From: Oscillospiraceae bacterium
GTDB taxonomy: Bacteria; Bacillota; Clostridia; Oscillospirales; Oscillospiraceae
Reading direction: 5' to 3'
DNA: 64,000 bases
Assembly (NCBI GenBank): GCA_015068425.1
Contig: SVKK01000002.1
Coordinates: 1 to 64,000, forward strand
Position numbers and translations under genes: made by a program. Shown here piece by piece: positions 41,565 through 50,371 of the stretch. The notes below the pieces were generated by a model. The model searched no databases and was not told the DNA's origin. It saw nothing but the letters and a program-made list of their open reading frames with translations. How positions within the stretch are numbered: the stretch's first letter is position 1; every line of letters begins with the position of its first letter.

Positions 41565-42296
41565 GTGATAGACAGAGCGTACATTAAGTATTTAGCAAAG
41601 CAATCTATGAAGGGAAGAAAGCCTTCTGTATATTTGGTTGCCCTGGTCTTCCTTGTAATTACCAACATACTCTCCGAACTTTCAACAAAGATCCAGATAG
41701 GCAACACCTCTATCGATAAAATATGGGAAGATATTTCTCAAGGTGTGAGTTTTGTTCCGCCCGAATTAAGCTTTGGCGGCTCCTTGATTCTGGTAGCGAT
41801 AGCCCTTATGTCTGCGGTTCTGACTGTTGGCTTTCAGGGCTTCTGCATGAGAGTAAGCCGCAAGCAGGATGCCGGCATCGGAGATATATTTGACGTGTTC
41901 TCAATTTTCTTCAAAGCAGTTGCTCTCAATTTTATGATAGGTCTCTTTATCATGCTTTGGAGCCTGCTTCTGGTTGTCCCCGGTATTATTGCCGCATACC
42001 GCTATTCTTTTGCTCCCTATATCCTTCTTGATACTCCTTCCAAAGGTGTTTTGCAGTGCATAAGAGAGAGCAAGGAATTAACCGCCGGATATAAGTGGCA
42101 GCTGTTTGTTCTGGATTTGAGCTTTATTGCTTGGGAGCTTCTGGCAAGCGTTCCCGCTCTCCTTGCAGGAGTTTCTCCTATTATAGCCATAGCAGGCTCT
42201 ATACTCATAAGCGCTTTCGTAACTCCTTACAGAACGATCGCAACTGCAATGTATTATAACCGCCTCTCCGGCTGGATAACTGCTCCCGAAGAATGA
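41565..42296 (+). CDS. DUF975 family membrane protein
   Basis: A 243-residue protein with about five membrane helices. The DUF975 features are the YKWQLFVLDLSFIAWELLA stretch, the LVVPGIIAAYRYSFAPYIL helix and the CIRESKELTAGYKW cytoplasmic loop. Biochemical role unknown in the family. GTG start at 41565 with AAGGAGG, 16 bp after the MATE gene, so likely the same transcript. A bidirectional terminator ends the unit and faces the convergent uxaC operon. Confidence 0.88.
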   Translation: MIDRAYIKYLAKQSMKGRKPSVYLVALVFLVITNILSELSTKIQIGNTSIDKIWEDISQGVSFVPPELSFGGSLILVAIALMSAVLTVGFQGFCMRVSRKQDAGIGDIFDVFSIFFKAVALNFMIGLFIMLWSLLLVVPGIIAAYRYSFAPYILLDTPSKGVLQCIRESKELTAGYKWQLFVLDLSFIAWELLASVPALLAGVSPIIAIAGSILISAFVTPYRTIATAMYYNRLSGWITAPEE

Positions 42297-42310
42297 TTAT
42301 CATCTGAATA

Positions 42311-42347
42311 AAAAAAGGACTGACAGAAATTTCTGTCAGTCCTTTTT
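42311..42347. terminator. Bidirectional terminator between the DUF975 gene and uxaC
   Basis: Almost uninterrupted palindrome around GACTGACAGAAATTTCTGTC (arms from 42313 to 42346) with A and T tracts at the ends. Confidence 0.92.
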
Positions 42348-42352
42348 ATTTA

Positions 42353-43735
42353 TTAAATGCCGAAGTAGTTTTTCGCATTTCTCCAGCAGATATCTTTAAC
42401 CAGTTCGCCAAGGAAGGAAAGGTCGCAGGGGTATTCGCCGTTTTCAACCTTTTCGCCAAGTTTATTGCAGAGAATTCTGCGGAAGTATTCGTGGCGGGCA
42501 AAGGAAGTGAAGGAGCGGGAATCGGTGAGCATTCCAACGCTGCCGGAGATAAGTCCTGTTTCCATAAGCTGATCGAGCTGTTCGCTTATACCCCGGATGT
42601 GGTCCAGAAGCCACCATGCTGCACCGTATTGGACCTTTGCGCCATTGGCGCAGAAGTCAACAGCCATGGTGGAGAGCATGGCGCTGTCTCCGGGATGGAG
42701 GTTATAGAGAACGGTTTTAGGCAGCTTGTCTTCACCTTCAAGATCGCCCAGATAAGCGGCGAGAAGGAAAGGATCGGTTGTGGCGCCGATACTGTCGCCA
42801 CCGGCATCCGGGCCAAAGGCCTTCATAAGCACGGGGGATGTGTTGCGCACAGGACCCAGATGCAGCTGCATAACAAGACCGCGCTGGGCATATTCCTCCC
42901 CGAGGAAACGGAGAAGAGCGCCCTGATAAAGAGCAATATCTTCTTCGCTGAGCGTTTCGCCACGAAGTGCTTTTTTAACAACTGCCTCGCAGTTGCCTCT
43001 TGCATAGCGGAAGCGGGTGAAGCCGTGGTCGGTGACACGGCAGCCAGCGCTCTGGAAAAAGTCCAGAGAGGCGCGGAGAGCATTTTTGAGGCTATCCCAG
43101 TCGCTGATCTCGCCGTATTTTTCTCCAAGAGCCTTGCAGGCAGGGATAAATGCCGGCTGGTCAATATGGAGAAAACGGTCGGGGCGGAAGGATGGGAGAG
43201 TAATAAAGGGAATTGATCCGTCATCTTTCAGCTTAAGATGCCATTCAAGGCTGTCGGCAGGGTCATCGGTGGTACAAAGAGCTTTGACTTTGGCTTTGTC
43301 AAGCAGGCTGACGGCATCAAAGCCCTCCCCAGCAAGCATAGCGCAGGTCTTTTCCCAGATTACCTTAGCATTATCGGCGGTAAGGGGTTCATAAATGCCG
43401 AAATAGCGCTGAAGCTCCAGATGCGCCCAGTGATAAACGGGGGAGCCTATGAGTCGGGGGAGTATCTCCGCAAATCGTAAAAACTTCTCATAAGCGTCGG
43501 CAGTACCGGTAATATAATATTCGTCCACACCGCAAACTCTCATACAGCGCCACTTGTAGTGGTCTGCCTCAAGCCATATCTGAGTGAGGTTTTCATATCT
43601 TCTGCGCTCAAATATATCCTTGGGAGGAAGGTGATTGTGGTAGTCAATAATGGGGCAATCCTCGGCGTAGCCGTGGAAAAGCTCCTTGGCGGTTTCTGTG
43701 GTAAGGAGAAAATCCTTATCCATAAACTTTTTCAT
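42353..43735 (-). CDS. uxaC: Glucuronate isomerase
   Basis: Converts D-glucuronate to D-fructuronate (and galacturonate to tagaturonate), the entry to hexuronate catabolism. The amidohydrolase-fold protein has 460 residues from the ATG at 43735. The metal pair His33/His35 lies in DYHNHLPPKD, and the C-terminal part reads GMLTDSRSFTSFARHEYFRRIL, typical of UxaC. AAGGAG lies 8 nt upstream. The start overlaps the stop of the LarA-family gene (TAATG), so the two are translated together. Last gene of the kinase-gnd-HAD-SDR-larA-uxaC operon. Confidence 0.96.
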   Translation of the reverse strand: MKKFMDKDFLLTTETAKELFHGYAEDCPIIDYHNHLPPKDIFERRRYENLTQIWLEADHYKWRCMRVCGVDEYYITGTADAYEKFLRFAEILPRLIGSPVYHWAHLELQRYFGIYEPLTADNAKVIWEKTCAMLAGEGFDAVSLLDKAKVKALCTTDDPADSLEWHLKLKDDGSIPFITLPSFRPDRFLHIDQPAFIPACKALGEKYGEISDWDSLKNALRASLDFFQSAGCRVTDHGFTRFRYARGNCEAVVKKALRGETLSEEDIALYQGALLRFLGEEYAQRGLVMQLHLGPVRNTSPVLMKAFGPDAGGDSIGATTDPFLLAAYLGDLEGEDKLPKTVLYNLHPGDSAMLSTMAVDFCANGAKVQYGAAWWLLDHIRGISEQLDQLMETGLISGSVGMLTDSRSFTSFARHEYFRRILCNKLGEKVENGEYPCDLSFLGELVKDICWRNAKNYFGI

Positions 43736-45009
43736 TAAAACTTCTCCTTGTTTATCCAAAGGCCCAAAGCGGGATTGGGAATGAAGTAAACTTCCTCGCC
43801 GTCGGGGAGGGTGTTGTATCCGTAGCTGAGCTTTTCGGGGTCATAGCGCTTTACCATTTCGTCGTAGTCAGCGGCTATGAAGCCGACTCCTTCGATTTCT
43901 TCCTTACTGATATTCTTAACAGCATAGGTGATGGAGAAACGTCCGTCGCTTGAGCCGTGGATGAGATGAGCTGCAGCGCCCATATTGTCACGAAGATCCT
44001 GATTTTCGCTCTTTTCAAACTGCTGAAGGGTGTTGATTCGACCCCGGTAGCCATACTTACGGATAAGCTTATCCACAATAAGATCCTCGCCGAAACGCTC
44101 AACACCGGGAGCCAGAACAATAAGCTCGCCGCCATCGGCAATGGCCATACGTGTGCGGTAAATACTCTTGTTGCCAAGCCAGGTGCTCTTGAACTCGTCC
44201 GGTGTGAGATATACAACGCACTTTTTGATGCCGGTTTCAACAAAGTCTATGTTCTTCTCCTGGGCAAGCTCAATAGCCTTTTCCAAAGCGCTGCGCTTTT
44301 CACTGATGAAAAGTCCGTGAGTGCGGATTTTTCCGCCGGGAGCGGTGCAGACAGTGAGAGCGAAAATGATGGGTCTGTCCTTGAGGAAATGCTCCATACC
44401 GTAGTCAAAAACCTTGCGTACAGGGGTGTGATCGCGCCCCATCATACGCTCCATTCCGTAGACAGCGCCGACCATATGGCTGGAGTTTATCATATCACTG
44501 CCGCCAACGCCCACAAAGAGGTTTTTAGAGTGGTTGGCCATACCGATAACCTCATGGGGAACAACCTGTCCCGGGGAAATGATAAGATCATATTTTTCGT
44601 CCATAACAAGGCGGTTTATTTCAACGCTGACGCTGTCGTGCCAGAGCCCCTCGGTGATCTCTTCCAAATACTCAGCGGGAACCTCGCCGATTTTAACAAC
44701 ATCCTTGCGCCAATTATGGGGGATGAAGCGATCATAGGGAATATCGCCGAACATAATGGCGGCTTCCTCCTTAGTAACAGGCACATGGGTACCAAGCGCG
44801 GGGAGAATATCCACATTGCAGCCCATTTCAGTGAGAGCGTGATAGTATACATTGCTGATGTAGCCGGCGTTGGAGTGGAAGCGGGTGAAGTCGGGGGGAA
44901 CAATAAGAACATTTTTGAGGTTCTTTCCTTCAAGGGAGGCAAGGAGCGCTCCTTTAATCTCCTCGGGAGAAAGACCTTCCTCGCTTTTGGCTTTCAGAAA
45001 AATTTCCAT
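43735..45009 (-). CDS. LarA-family nickel-pincer racemase/epimerase, probable sugar-acid C2 epimerase
   Basis: A 424-residue DUF2088/LarA protein. Lactate racemase (Lactobacillus plantarum numbering H108, H174, K184, H200) uses a nickel-pincer nucleotide tethered to K184. Here H75 (GTHVPV), H152 (VVPHEV), K162 (HSKNLF) and H178 (SSHMVG) match, and the 10- and 16-residue spacings from H174 to K184 to H200 are exact. The H75-H152 gap is 11 residues longer. Reported members of the family racemise other 2-hydroxyacids, including a gluconate 2-epimerase. Coupled with uxaC, it may convert D-mannonate to D-gluconate. Substrate is inferred only. Needs LarB/C/E cofactor genes not in the window. Confidence 0.88.
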   Translation of the reverse strand: MEIFLKAKSEEGLSPEEIKGALLASLEGKNLKNVLIVPPDFTRFHSNAGYISNVYYHALTEMGCNVDILPALGTHVPVTKEEAAIMFGDIPYDRFIPHNWRKDVVKIGEVPAEYLEEITEGLWHDSVSVEINRLVMDEKYDLIISPGQVVPHEVIGMANHSKNLFVGVGGSDMINSSHMVGAVYGMERMMGRDHTPVRKVFDYGMEHFLKDRPIIFALTVCTAPGGKIRTHGLFISEKRSALEKAIELAQEKNIDFVETGIKKCVVYLTPDEFKSTWLGNKSIYRTRMAIADGGELIVLAPGVERFGEDLIVDKLIRKYGYRGRINTLQQFEKSENQDLRDNMGAAAHLIHGSSDGRFSITYAVKNISKEEIEGVGFIAADYDEMVKRYDPEKLSYGYNTLPDGEEVYFIPNPALGLWINKEKF

Positions 45010-45032
45010 AGTAAATTATAAACTCCTTTATG

Positions 45033-45061
45033 GGAAAAAGGGACGGCATAACCGTCCCTTA
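45033..45061 (-). terminator. Intrinsic terminator within the hexuronate operon
   Basis: Minus-strand stem AAGGGACGG / CCGTCCCTT (plus 45039-45060, loop TTATG) followed by TTTTTCCC, between the SDR stop and the larA-like start. Only about 24 nt remain before the larA-like ATG, no room for a new promoter, so it probably lowers larA-uxaC expression. Confidence 0.75.
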
Positions 45062-45072
45062 TTTATTTGGAT

Positions 45073-45921
45073 TTATACGCCGGAATAAGCGGAGAAGCCG
45101 CCGTCAACAGGTACAACAACACCGGTGATGAAGCCGGAGGCGCTGTCATCCAGCAGGAACTGGAGGGTGCCGAGAAGTTCCTCGGGCTCGCCGAAGCGTC
45201 CCATGGGAGTTGCGGCAAGAATCTTGCCGGTGCGTGCGGTGGGGCTGCCGTCGGGATTGAAGAGAAGAGCGGCATTCTGCTTGGTGGCAAAGAAGCCGGG
45301 AGCAATACCGTTTACGCGGATACCAACACGGCTGAAGTGAACAGCCAGCCACTGAGTGAAGTTGGAAACAGCTGCCTTTGCGCCGGAGTAGGCGGGAATC
45401 TTGGTGAGGGGAGTGTATGCATTCATGGAGCTGATGTTGATAACGGAGCAGCCGCTGCGGCCAATCATATCCTTTGCGAAAGCCTGAGTGGGAATGAGAG
45501 TGCCGATAAAGTTCAGGTTAAACACGAACTCAACGCCGCTCTGGTCCAGATCAAAGAAGCTCTTGGTGTCGGCATCGATATCGCCAATTTCAAAGTATTC
45601 CTTGTCGGTCTGGGCGCGGGGGTTGTTGCCGCCGGCGCCGTTGATGAGATAGTCGCACTTGCCAAGCTTTGCGAGAACCTCCTGGTGGCATTTTTCCATA
45701 GCTTCCTTGCTGAGAACATCGCAGACAAAAGCCTCGGCGATGCCGCCTTCGTCGCGAATGGCCTTGGCTATGGCTTCAGCACCCTCTGCGTTGCGGTCGA
45801 GAACTGCAACCTTGCAGCCTGCTTTGCCGAGAGCGATGGCGAACATACCGCAGAGCACGCCGCCTGCGCCGGTGATAACGGCAACCTTGCCGGAGAGAAC
45901 AGGGTTAGGAGTAATAGTCAT
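45073..45921 (-). CDS. SDR family oxidoreductase, probable D-fructuronate reductase (mannonate oxidoreductase)
   Basis: Classical short-chain dehydrogenase of 282 residues. The Rossmann motif TGAGGVLCG lies at 17-25, and the catalytic Ser165, Tyr178 and Lys182 lie in INISSMNAYTPLTKIPAYSGAK. The long insertion near 100-125 (NNPRAQTDKEYFEIGDID) is typical of SDRs in uronate operons that reduce fructuronate to D-mannonate. These replace the unrelated UxuB of E. coli. I chose the ATG at 45921, 11 nt after AAAGGA. The ATG at 45933 is too close to that site. The substrate is inferred from family and context. Confidence 0.88.
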   Translation of the reverse strand: MTITPNPVLSGKVAVITGAGGVLCGMFAIALGKAGCKVAVLDRNAEGAEAIAKAIRDEGGIAEAFVCDVLSKEAMEKCHQEVLAKLGKCDYLINGAGGNNPRAQTDKEYFEIGDIDADTKSFFDLDQSGVEFVFNLNFIGTLIPTQAFAKDMIGRSGCSVINISSMNAYTPLTKIPAYSGAKAAVSNFTQWLAVHFSRVGIRVNGIAPGFFATKQNAALLFNPDGSPTARTGKILAATPMGRFGEPEELLGTLQFLLDDSASGFITGVVVPVDGGFSAYSGV

Positions 45922-45939
45922 GTTTTTAACCATCCTTTA

Positions 45940-46773
45940 TCAGTTGTTGAAGCAGTATTTTTCAATGGCCTTTGCCACACCGTCCTCATCGCAGGAAGCG
46001 GTGAGAACATCGGCGCAGGCTTTGGCTTCGGGACAGGCGTTTGCCATTGCAACGCCAAGACCGGCGTCACGGAGCATACTCAGGTCGTTGAGTCCGTCGC
46101 CGAAGCTTATTGTAGCTGTAACGGGAACGCTAAGATGTTTAGCAAGAGCCCGAAGGGCTTCGCCTTTGTTTGCTTTGATATGGTTTATTTCAATATTTTG
46201 GTCAACGGAGGAGGAGACGATGATGTTCTCGTAGCGCTGAGCCAGAGTAGCAAGCATTTCCAGTCTCAGAGGCTCGTCTCTTGTGAAGCAGGAGATTTTT
46301 TGAACATCCTGACCACGCTTTGCGAGGAAGGCCTTCAACTCAGGAACACGGTTTCGTGTTCGGTGTACCAGAGCACGGAAATGGGGAGAATCGATGACGC
46401 TGTCCACTTTCTCAATAAAATCATCGGACATCCAGCCTGCGGAGTTCATATAGCAGTCGTAAATGAAGGGCAGGGAATCCAGTTCATTCATTATCTCAAC
46501 GCACTGCTGCCAGGGCATTTCTGCGGCGTATATAAGTTCACCGGTTTTCAGGTCTCTTACTTCTGCGCCGTTCATTGCTATTATATAGCGTATGAAGGGC
46601 AACTCACGAATTGCTTCGGGCATGCCGTTATAGAAGCGTCCGGTGGTGGGAACAATCTCAATACCCGCTGACGCAGCCTTTTCAAGAACCGCATGGGAGT
46701 GCTCCGTAAGCTCTTTGTTGGAGTTTAGGAGAGTTCCGTCAAGGTCAAGAGCAATAATGCGGTAATCAGGCAT
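45940..46773 (-). CDS. Cof-type HAD-IIB family hydrolase
   Basis: A 277-residue haloacid-dehalogenase phosphatase with C2B cap. Motif I is DLDGTLL (nucleophile Asp10, acid Asp12), motif IV SFGDGLNDLSML with its paired Asp residues. HAD-IIB members dephosphorylate sugar phosphates and related small metabolites. The ATG overlaps the gnd stop codon by 8 bp and lacks a good ribosome binding site, so it depends on gnd translation. It may remove overflow sugar-acid phosphates of the pathway. The true substrate is unknown. Confidence 0.9.
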   Translation of the reverse strand: MPDYRIIALDLDGTLLNSNKELTEHSHAVLEKAASAGIEIVPTTGRFYNGMPEAIRELPFIRYIIAMNGAEVRDLKTGELIYAAEMPWQQCVEIMNELDSLPFIYDCYMNSAGWMSDDFIEKVDSVIDSPHFRALVHRTRNRVPELKAFLAKRGQDVQKISCFTRDEPLRLEMLATLAQRYENIIVSSSVDQNIEINHIKANKGEALRALAKHLSVPVTATISFGDGLNDLSMLRDAGLGVAMANACPEAKACADVLTASCDEDGVAKAIEKYCFNN

Positions 46774-48217
46774 TATAGGTACCTGCGCTTGTGTTGCCGC
46801 CGTGGCCGGTCCAGTTGGTATGGAAGAACTGTCCTCTGGGGGCATCCAGACGCTCATAGGTGTGTGCACCGAAATAGTCGCGCTGAGCCTGGAGCAGGTT
46901 TGCGGGAAGAGCGGCGGTGGTGTAACCGTCGAAGTAGCTGAGGGCACTGGAGAATGCGGGCATGGGGATGCCGGATTTCACTGCGTATGCAACAACTTCG
47001 CGCCATGCGGGAACAAGAGCCTTGATAGTCTCTGCAAAGTAATCATCCATAAGGAGATTTTCAAGTTCAGTATTCTTGTCGTAAGCTTCCTTAATCTTGC
47101 CGAGGAAAACGCTGCGGATGATGCAGCCGCCGCGCCACATAAGGGCGATACCACCATAGTTCAGGTTCCAGCCGTAGGTCTTGGCTGCGCTGCGCATAAG
47201 GGAATAGCCCTGAGCGTAGGAAATGATCTTACTTGCGTAAAGAGCCTTGCGAATGCACTCAATGAAAGCAGCCTTGTCGCCTTCAAATACAGGGATATCC
47301 TTTTCAAAGAGTTTGGAGGCCTTAATGCGCTCATTTTTTACTGCTGAGAGGCAGCGTGCGAAAACAGCCTCACCGATAAGAGTGAGGGGAATACCCTCGT
47401 CAAGAGCGGCAACAGCGGTCCATTTGCCGGTGCCCTTCTGACCTGCGGTGTCAAGAATGTGCTCAACGGTGATTTCACCGTTTTCATCCTTGTAGCCGAG
47501 AATGTCACGGGTGATTTCAATGAGATAGCTGTCAAGCTCGGTTTCGTTCCAGTGGGCGAACACATCATGCATCTCCTCGGCGCTCATTCCGAGACCGTCG
47601 CGCATAAGCTGGTAAGCTTCGCAGATGAGCTGCATATCACCGTACTCAATGCCGTTGTGAACCATCTTGACAAAGTGGCCTGCGCCGTTTTCGCCAACCC
47701 AGTCGCAGCAGGGGGTACCGTCTTCAACCTTGGCGCAGATACCCTGGAAAATAGGCTTGACATACTGCCATGCAGCGGGAGAGCCGCCGGGCATCATGGA
47801 AGGACCGTTGAGTGCGCCCTCTTCGCCGCCGGAAACACCGCAGCCAACATAGAGGAGACCCTTGCTCTCAACATACTCTGTGCGGCGGATGGAGTCGGGG
47901 AAATGGCTGTTGCCGCCGTCAATGAGAATGTCGCCTTCTTCAAGATAGGGGATAAGCTGGTCGATGAGGGAGTCAACAGCCTGTCCGGCCTTGACCATCA
48001 TAAATACCTTTCTGGGCTTTTCCAGATTGGCTACAAGCTCTTCAATGGAGTAGCAGCCGATGATGTTCTTGTCTGCTGCGCGTCCTTCAACGAAGGAGCG
48101 AACTTTTTCGGTTGTTCTGTTATAAACTGCAACGGTGAAGCCTTTGCTTTCCATGTTCATAACAAGGTTTTCACCCATAACAGCAAGGCCAACAAGACCG
48201 ATATCTGCTTTTTTCAT
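46766..48217 (-). CDS. gnd: 6-phosphogluconate dehydrogenase (decarboxylating)
   Basis: Oxidises 6-phosphogluconate to ribulose 5-phosphate and CO2. The 483-residue protein has GLAVMGENL (10-18), the NADP-selective NRTTEK (33-38), the GVSGGEEGALNGPS substrate loop, a HFVKMVHNGIEYGDMQL catalytic lysine segment and the dimer-tail FHTNWTGHGG end. The NRT motif indicates NADP. Standing directly after a sugar-acid kinase in a hexuronate operon is unusual for the Ashwell pathway, which does not pass through 6-phosphogluconate. AGGAGGCGCTTAACT precedes the ATG. Confidence 0.96.
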   Translation of the reverse strand: MKKADIGLVGLAVMGENLVMNMESKGFTVAVYNRTTEKVRSFVEGRAADKNIIGCYSIEELVANLEKPRKVFMMVKAGQAVDSLIDQLIPYLEEGDILIDGGNSHFPDSIRRTEYVESKGLLYVGCGVSGGEEGALNGPSMMPGGSPAAWQYVKPIFQGICAKVEDGTPCCDWVGENGAGHFVKMVHNGIEYGDMQLICEAYQLMRDGLGMSAEEMHDVFAHWNETELDSYLIEITRDILGYKDENGEITVEHILDTAGQKGTGKWTAVAALDEGIPLTLIGEAVFARCLSAVKNERIKASKLFEKDIPVFEGDKAAFIECIRKALYASKIISYAQGYSLMRSAAKTYGWNLNYGGIALMWRGGCIIRSVFLGKIKEAYDKNTELENLLMDDYFAETIKALVPAWREVVAYAVKSGIPMPAFSSALSYFDGYTTAALPANLLQAQRDYFGAHTYERLDAPRGQFFHTNWTGHGGNTSAGTYNA

Positions 48218-48235
48218 AGTTAAGCGCCTCCTTGT

Positions 48236-49315
48236 TTATCTCTGAACGCGGGCATTGCCTGCGTAGATATCCCAAACCTGCTTTTCGTCGGCAGGTTCTG
48301 CGTAGTCCTTGAGGCTGCTTGCAGCCAGAACGCCGCTTGCCCAACCAAACTGAAGAGCCTTTTCTCCGTCCCAGCCGGAAATGAGACCGTGAAGCAGACC
48401 GCCTGTGAAACCGTCGCCGCCGCCGATGCGGTCCATAACCTGAATGGGTCTGGGCTCGATAACGCTCCACTGGTTATCAGCCAGGAGCAGGCAACCCCAA
48501 AGATGTTCGTTTGCAGAAATAACCTGACGGAGAGTAGTGGCAAATACCTTTGCGTTTGAGTACTTTTCCTTGACCTGAGCGATCATTGCCTTAAAGGACT
48601 CAATTTTGGAACTGAGGTCCTTGCCGCCTGCTTCGGGACCCTTAAAGCCGAGGCAAAGCTGGAAATCCTCTTCATTGCCTACAAGAACATCGGCAACAGA
48701 AGCAATTTCGTGGAAAGCTTTGGCAAGCTCATCCTCGCGGCCCTTCCAGAAGGTTGCGCGATAGTTGAGGTCGAAGGATACGAGAGTGCCGTGATCCTTT
48801 GCGGCTTTTGCCATATCAAGGCAAAAACGGGTGGTATCCTCGCTCATTGCGGCGATAAGACCGGAAATATGAAGCATTGCAACGCCTTCGGTGCCGAAAA
48901 TACGCTCAACATCGAATTCGTCTGCGGAGAGGGAGCGGCCAACTTCGCCGGCACGGTCATTCCAAACGCGGGGGGCGCGGCTGCCAAAGCCGGAGTCGGC
49001 AATGTTGAACTGATGACGGTAACCCCAGGGACCGCCCTGCTCTACATCGATGCCTTCATAGCGGATATTGCGTGCACGGAGCTGGCTCTTGATAAAGTCG
49101 GCAACGGGGCTTCCCTTGACGAACTTTGTCAGAACAAGGCACTCATTTCCAAGAGAAGAGGTTACGTTAAGAACGTTGCTCTCAGCGCTTGTTGCCTGAA
49201 GAATGAAGCGGTCGCTGTTGTGAACAGCCATGCGGTTTTCGGGAGTGATGCGGACGCCCATACTGGTGGGGCAGGCGATTGCGTAGCGGTAAGAGGTACG
49301 GAGATTAAGTTCCAT
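48236..49315 (-). CDS. PfkB family sugar-acid kinase (2-keto-3-deoxygluconate kinase-like)
   Basis: Ribokinase-fold kinase of 359 residues. It has the catalytic GGGDGFTGG (298-306, base Asp301), the SFDLNYRATFW segment (180-190) and the ATP-site NEEDF. Homologues are annotated as 2-keto-3-deoxygluconate kinase, making KDPG. In this operon without dehydratase or aldolase, gluconate is an equally good substrate candidate, giving 6-phosphogluconate for Gnd. The ATG at 49315 has AAAGGA 11 nt upstream. First gene of the operon, divergent from an AraC regulator. The longer open frame upstream has no ribosome binding site and is dropped. Confidence 0.88.
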   Translation of the reverse strand: MELNLRTSYRYAIACPTSMGVRITPENRMAVHNSDRFILQATSAESNVLNVTSSLGNECLVLTKFVKGSPVADFIKSQLRARNIRYEGIDVEQGGPWGYRHQFNIADSGFGSRAPRVWNDRAGEVGRSLSADEFDVERIFGTEGVAMLHISGLIAAMSEDTTRFCLDMAKAAKDHGTLVSFDLNYRATFWKGREDELAKAFHEIASVADVLVGNEEDFQLCLGFKGPEAGGKDLSSKIESFKAMIAQVKEKYSNAKVFATTLRQVISANEHLWGCLLLADNQWSVIEPRPIQVMDRIGGGDGFTGGLLHGLISGWDGEKALQFGWASGVLAASSLKDYAEPADEKQVWDIYAGNARVQR

Positions 49316-49489
49316 GACACTGACATTCCTTTCCGTGCATTTTTCCATTTGTTTATTGTTAACTAAAGTATTTGAAAATATTTTACAATAAGACAAAATA
49401 CAATGGAATTGCAAATTTTACCAAAAAACATTGCAAATAAAAGCATGTTGTGATAGTGTGATATAAAAAAGGGAAGAGGAGGGGACAAA

Positions 49490-50323
49490 TTGCCTCATAT
49501 TTTCACATATAGAGACCAGGAAATATATAGTCACCATACTGTTGATGAGCATCCAAAAGCTGAAAATTTCCAGATGCACGCCCATGAGTGGATGGAGATT
49601 TTTTACCTTCTTTCGGGTAAATGCAGCTATCTTGTTGAAGGAAGTAAATATGAGCTTCATCCGGGAGATATACTTATTATGCGCGCTGCCGAAACTCATA
49701 TGATTGAGATTAAAGAAGATGAACCCTATGAGCGCATTGCCATCCATTTCTCTCCCGCAGTTCTGGCGTCGGTCCCCAAAAATGAACGCTTTCTCAGACC
49801 CTTCCTTGACCGTCCTTTGGGACAGCGCAATCTTTATCGGACAGACGAAAGCGGAGACAGCCGGCTGAAGGCCGCATTTGAAGGTTTCAGCTTTGAGGGG
49901 ATTGGTGATGTGAAGCTGAATCTTATGTCCCGTCTTCTTGTGTTCCTTACAGTGATGAGCGCGGTGTATGAAAGACAAAGTGATATGGACAGAAGTGAGG
50001 ATAGCTTCCAAAGCCAGCTTGTTGCCTATGTTAATGAGCATTTGTTTGAGGACATTTCCCTCCAATCCATTGCCGATGCCTTTTTCAGAAGCCGCAGCCA
50101 GATCAGCCGGGTTTTCCGCCAATCGACAGGCTCGCCTCTCTGGGAATATGTAACTATAAAACGCCTTCTTGCCGCTCAGGCAATGCTTCAAAGAGGTGTT
50201 AATGCTTCCGAGGCCTGCCTTGCCTGCGGTTTTTCAGACTATTCATCATTTTTCCGCGCCTATCGCGCCCACTTCGGTCATTCGCCTAAGAGTGATTACG
50301 GAAAGGAACTTAGGGAGCGCTGA
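49490..50323 (+). CDS. AraC family transcriptional regulator with cupin-type sensor domain
   Basis: A 277-residue AraC/XylS regulator. The N-terminal sugar-binding cupin domain (about 20-150) has HAHEWMEIFYLLSGKCSYLV and YELHPGDILIMRAAETHMI, and the C-terminal pair of helix-turn-helix motifs (about 180-275) includes LQSIADAFFRSRSQISRVFR and NASEACLACGFSDYSSFFRAYR. The start is TTG at 49490 behind AGGAGGGG. It diverges from the kinase-gnd-uxaC operon and probably activates it in response to a uronate or sugar acid. The effector is unknown. Confidence 0.93.
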   Translation: MPHIFTYRDQEIYSHHTVDEHPKAENFQMHAHEWMEIFYLLSGKCSYLVEGSKYELHPGDILIMRAAETHMIEIKEDEPYERIAIHFSPAVLASVPKNERFLRPFLDRPLGQRNLYRTDESGDSRLKAAFEGFSFEGIGDVKLNLMSRLLVFLTVMSAVYERQSDMDRSEDSFQSQLVAYVNEHLFEDISLQSIADAFFRSRSQISRVFRQSTGSPLWEYVTIKRLLAAQAMLQRGVNASEACLACGFSDYSSFFRAYRAHFGHSPKSDYGKELRER

Positions 50324-50324
50324 A

Positions 50325-50371
50325 TAAAAAACGAACTCTCCGCGATTGTTATGCGGAGAGTTCATTTTTTT
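50325..50371. terminator. Bidirectional terminator between the two AraC genes
   Basis: Arms GAACTCTCCGC (50333-50343) and GCGGAGAGTTC (50353-50363) with A and T tracts. Confidence 0.92.

Noticed and set aside
45067..46671. 534-codon plus-strand open frame
   Set aside because: Shadow of the SDR and HAD genes on the minus strand.
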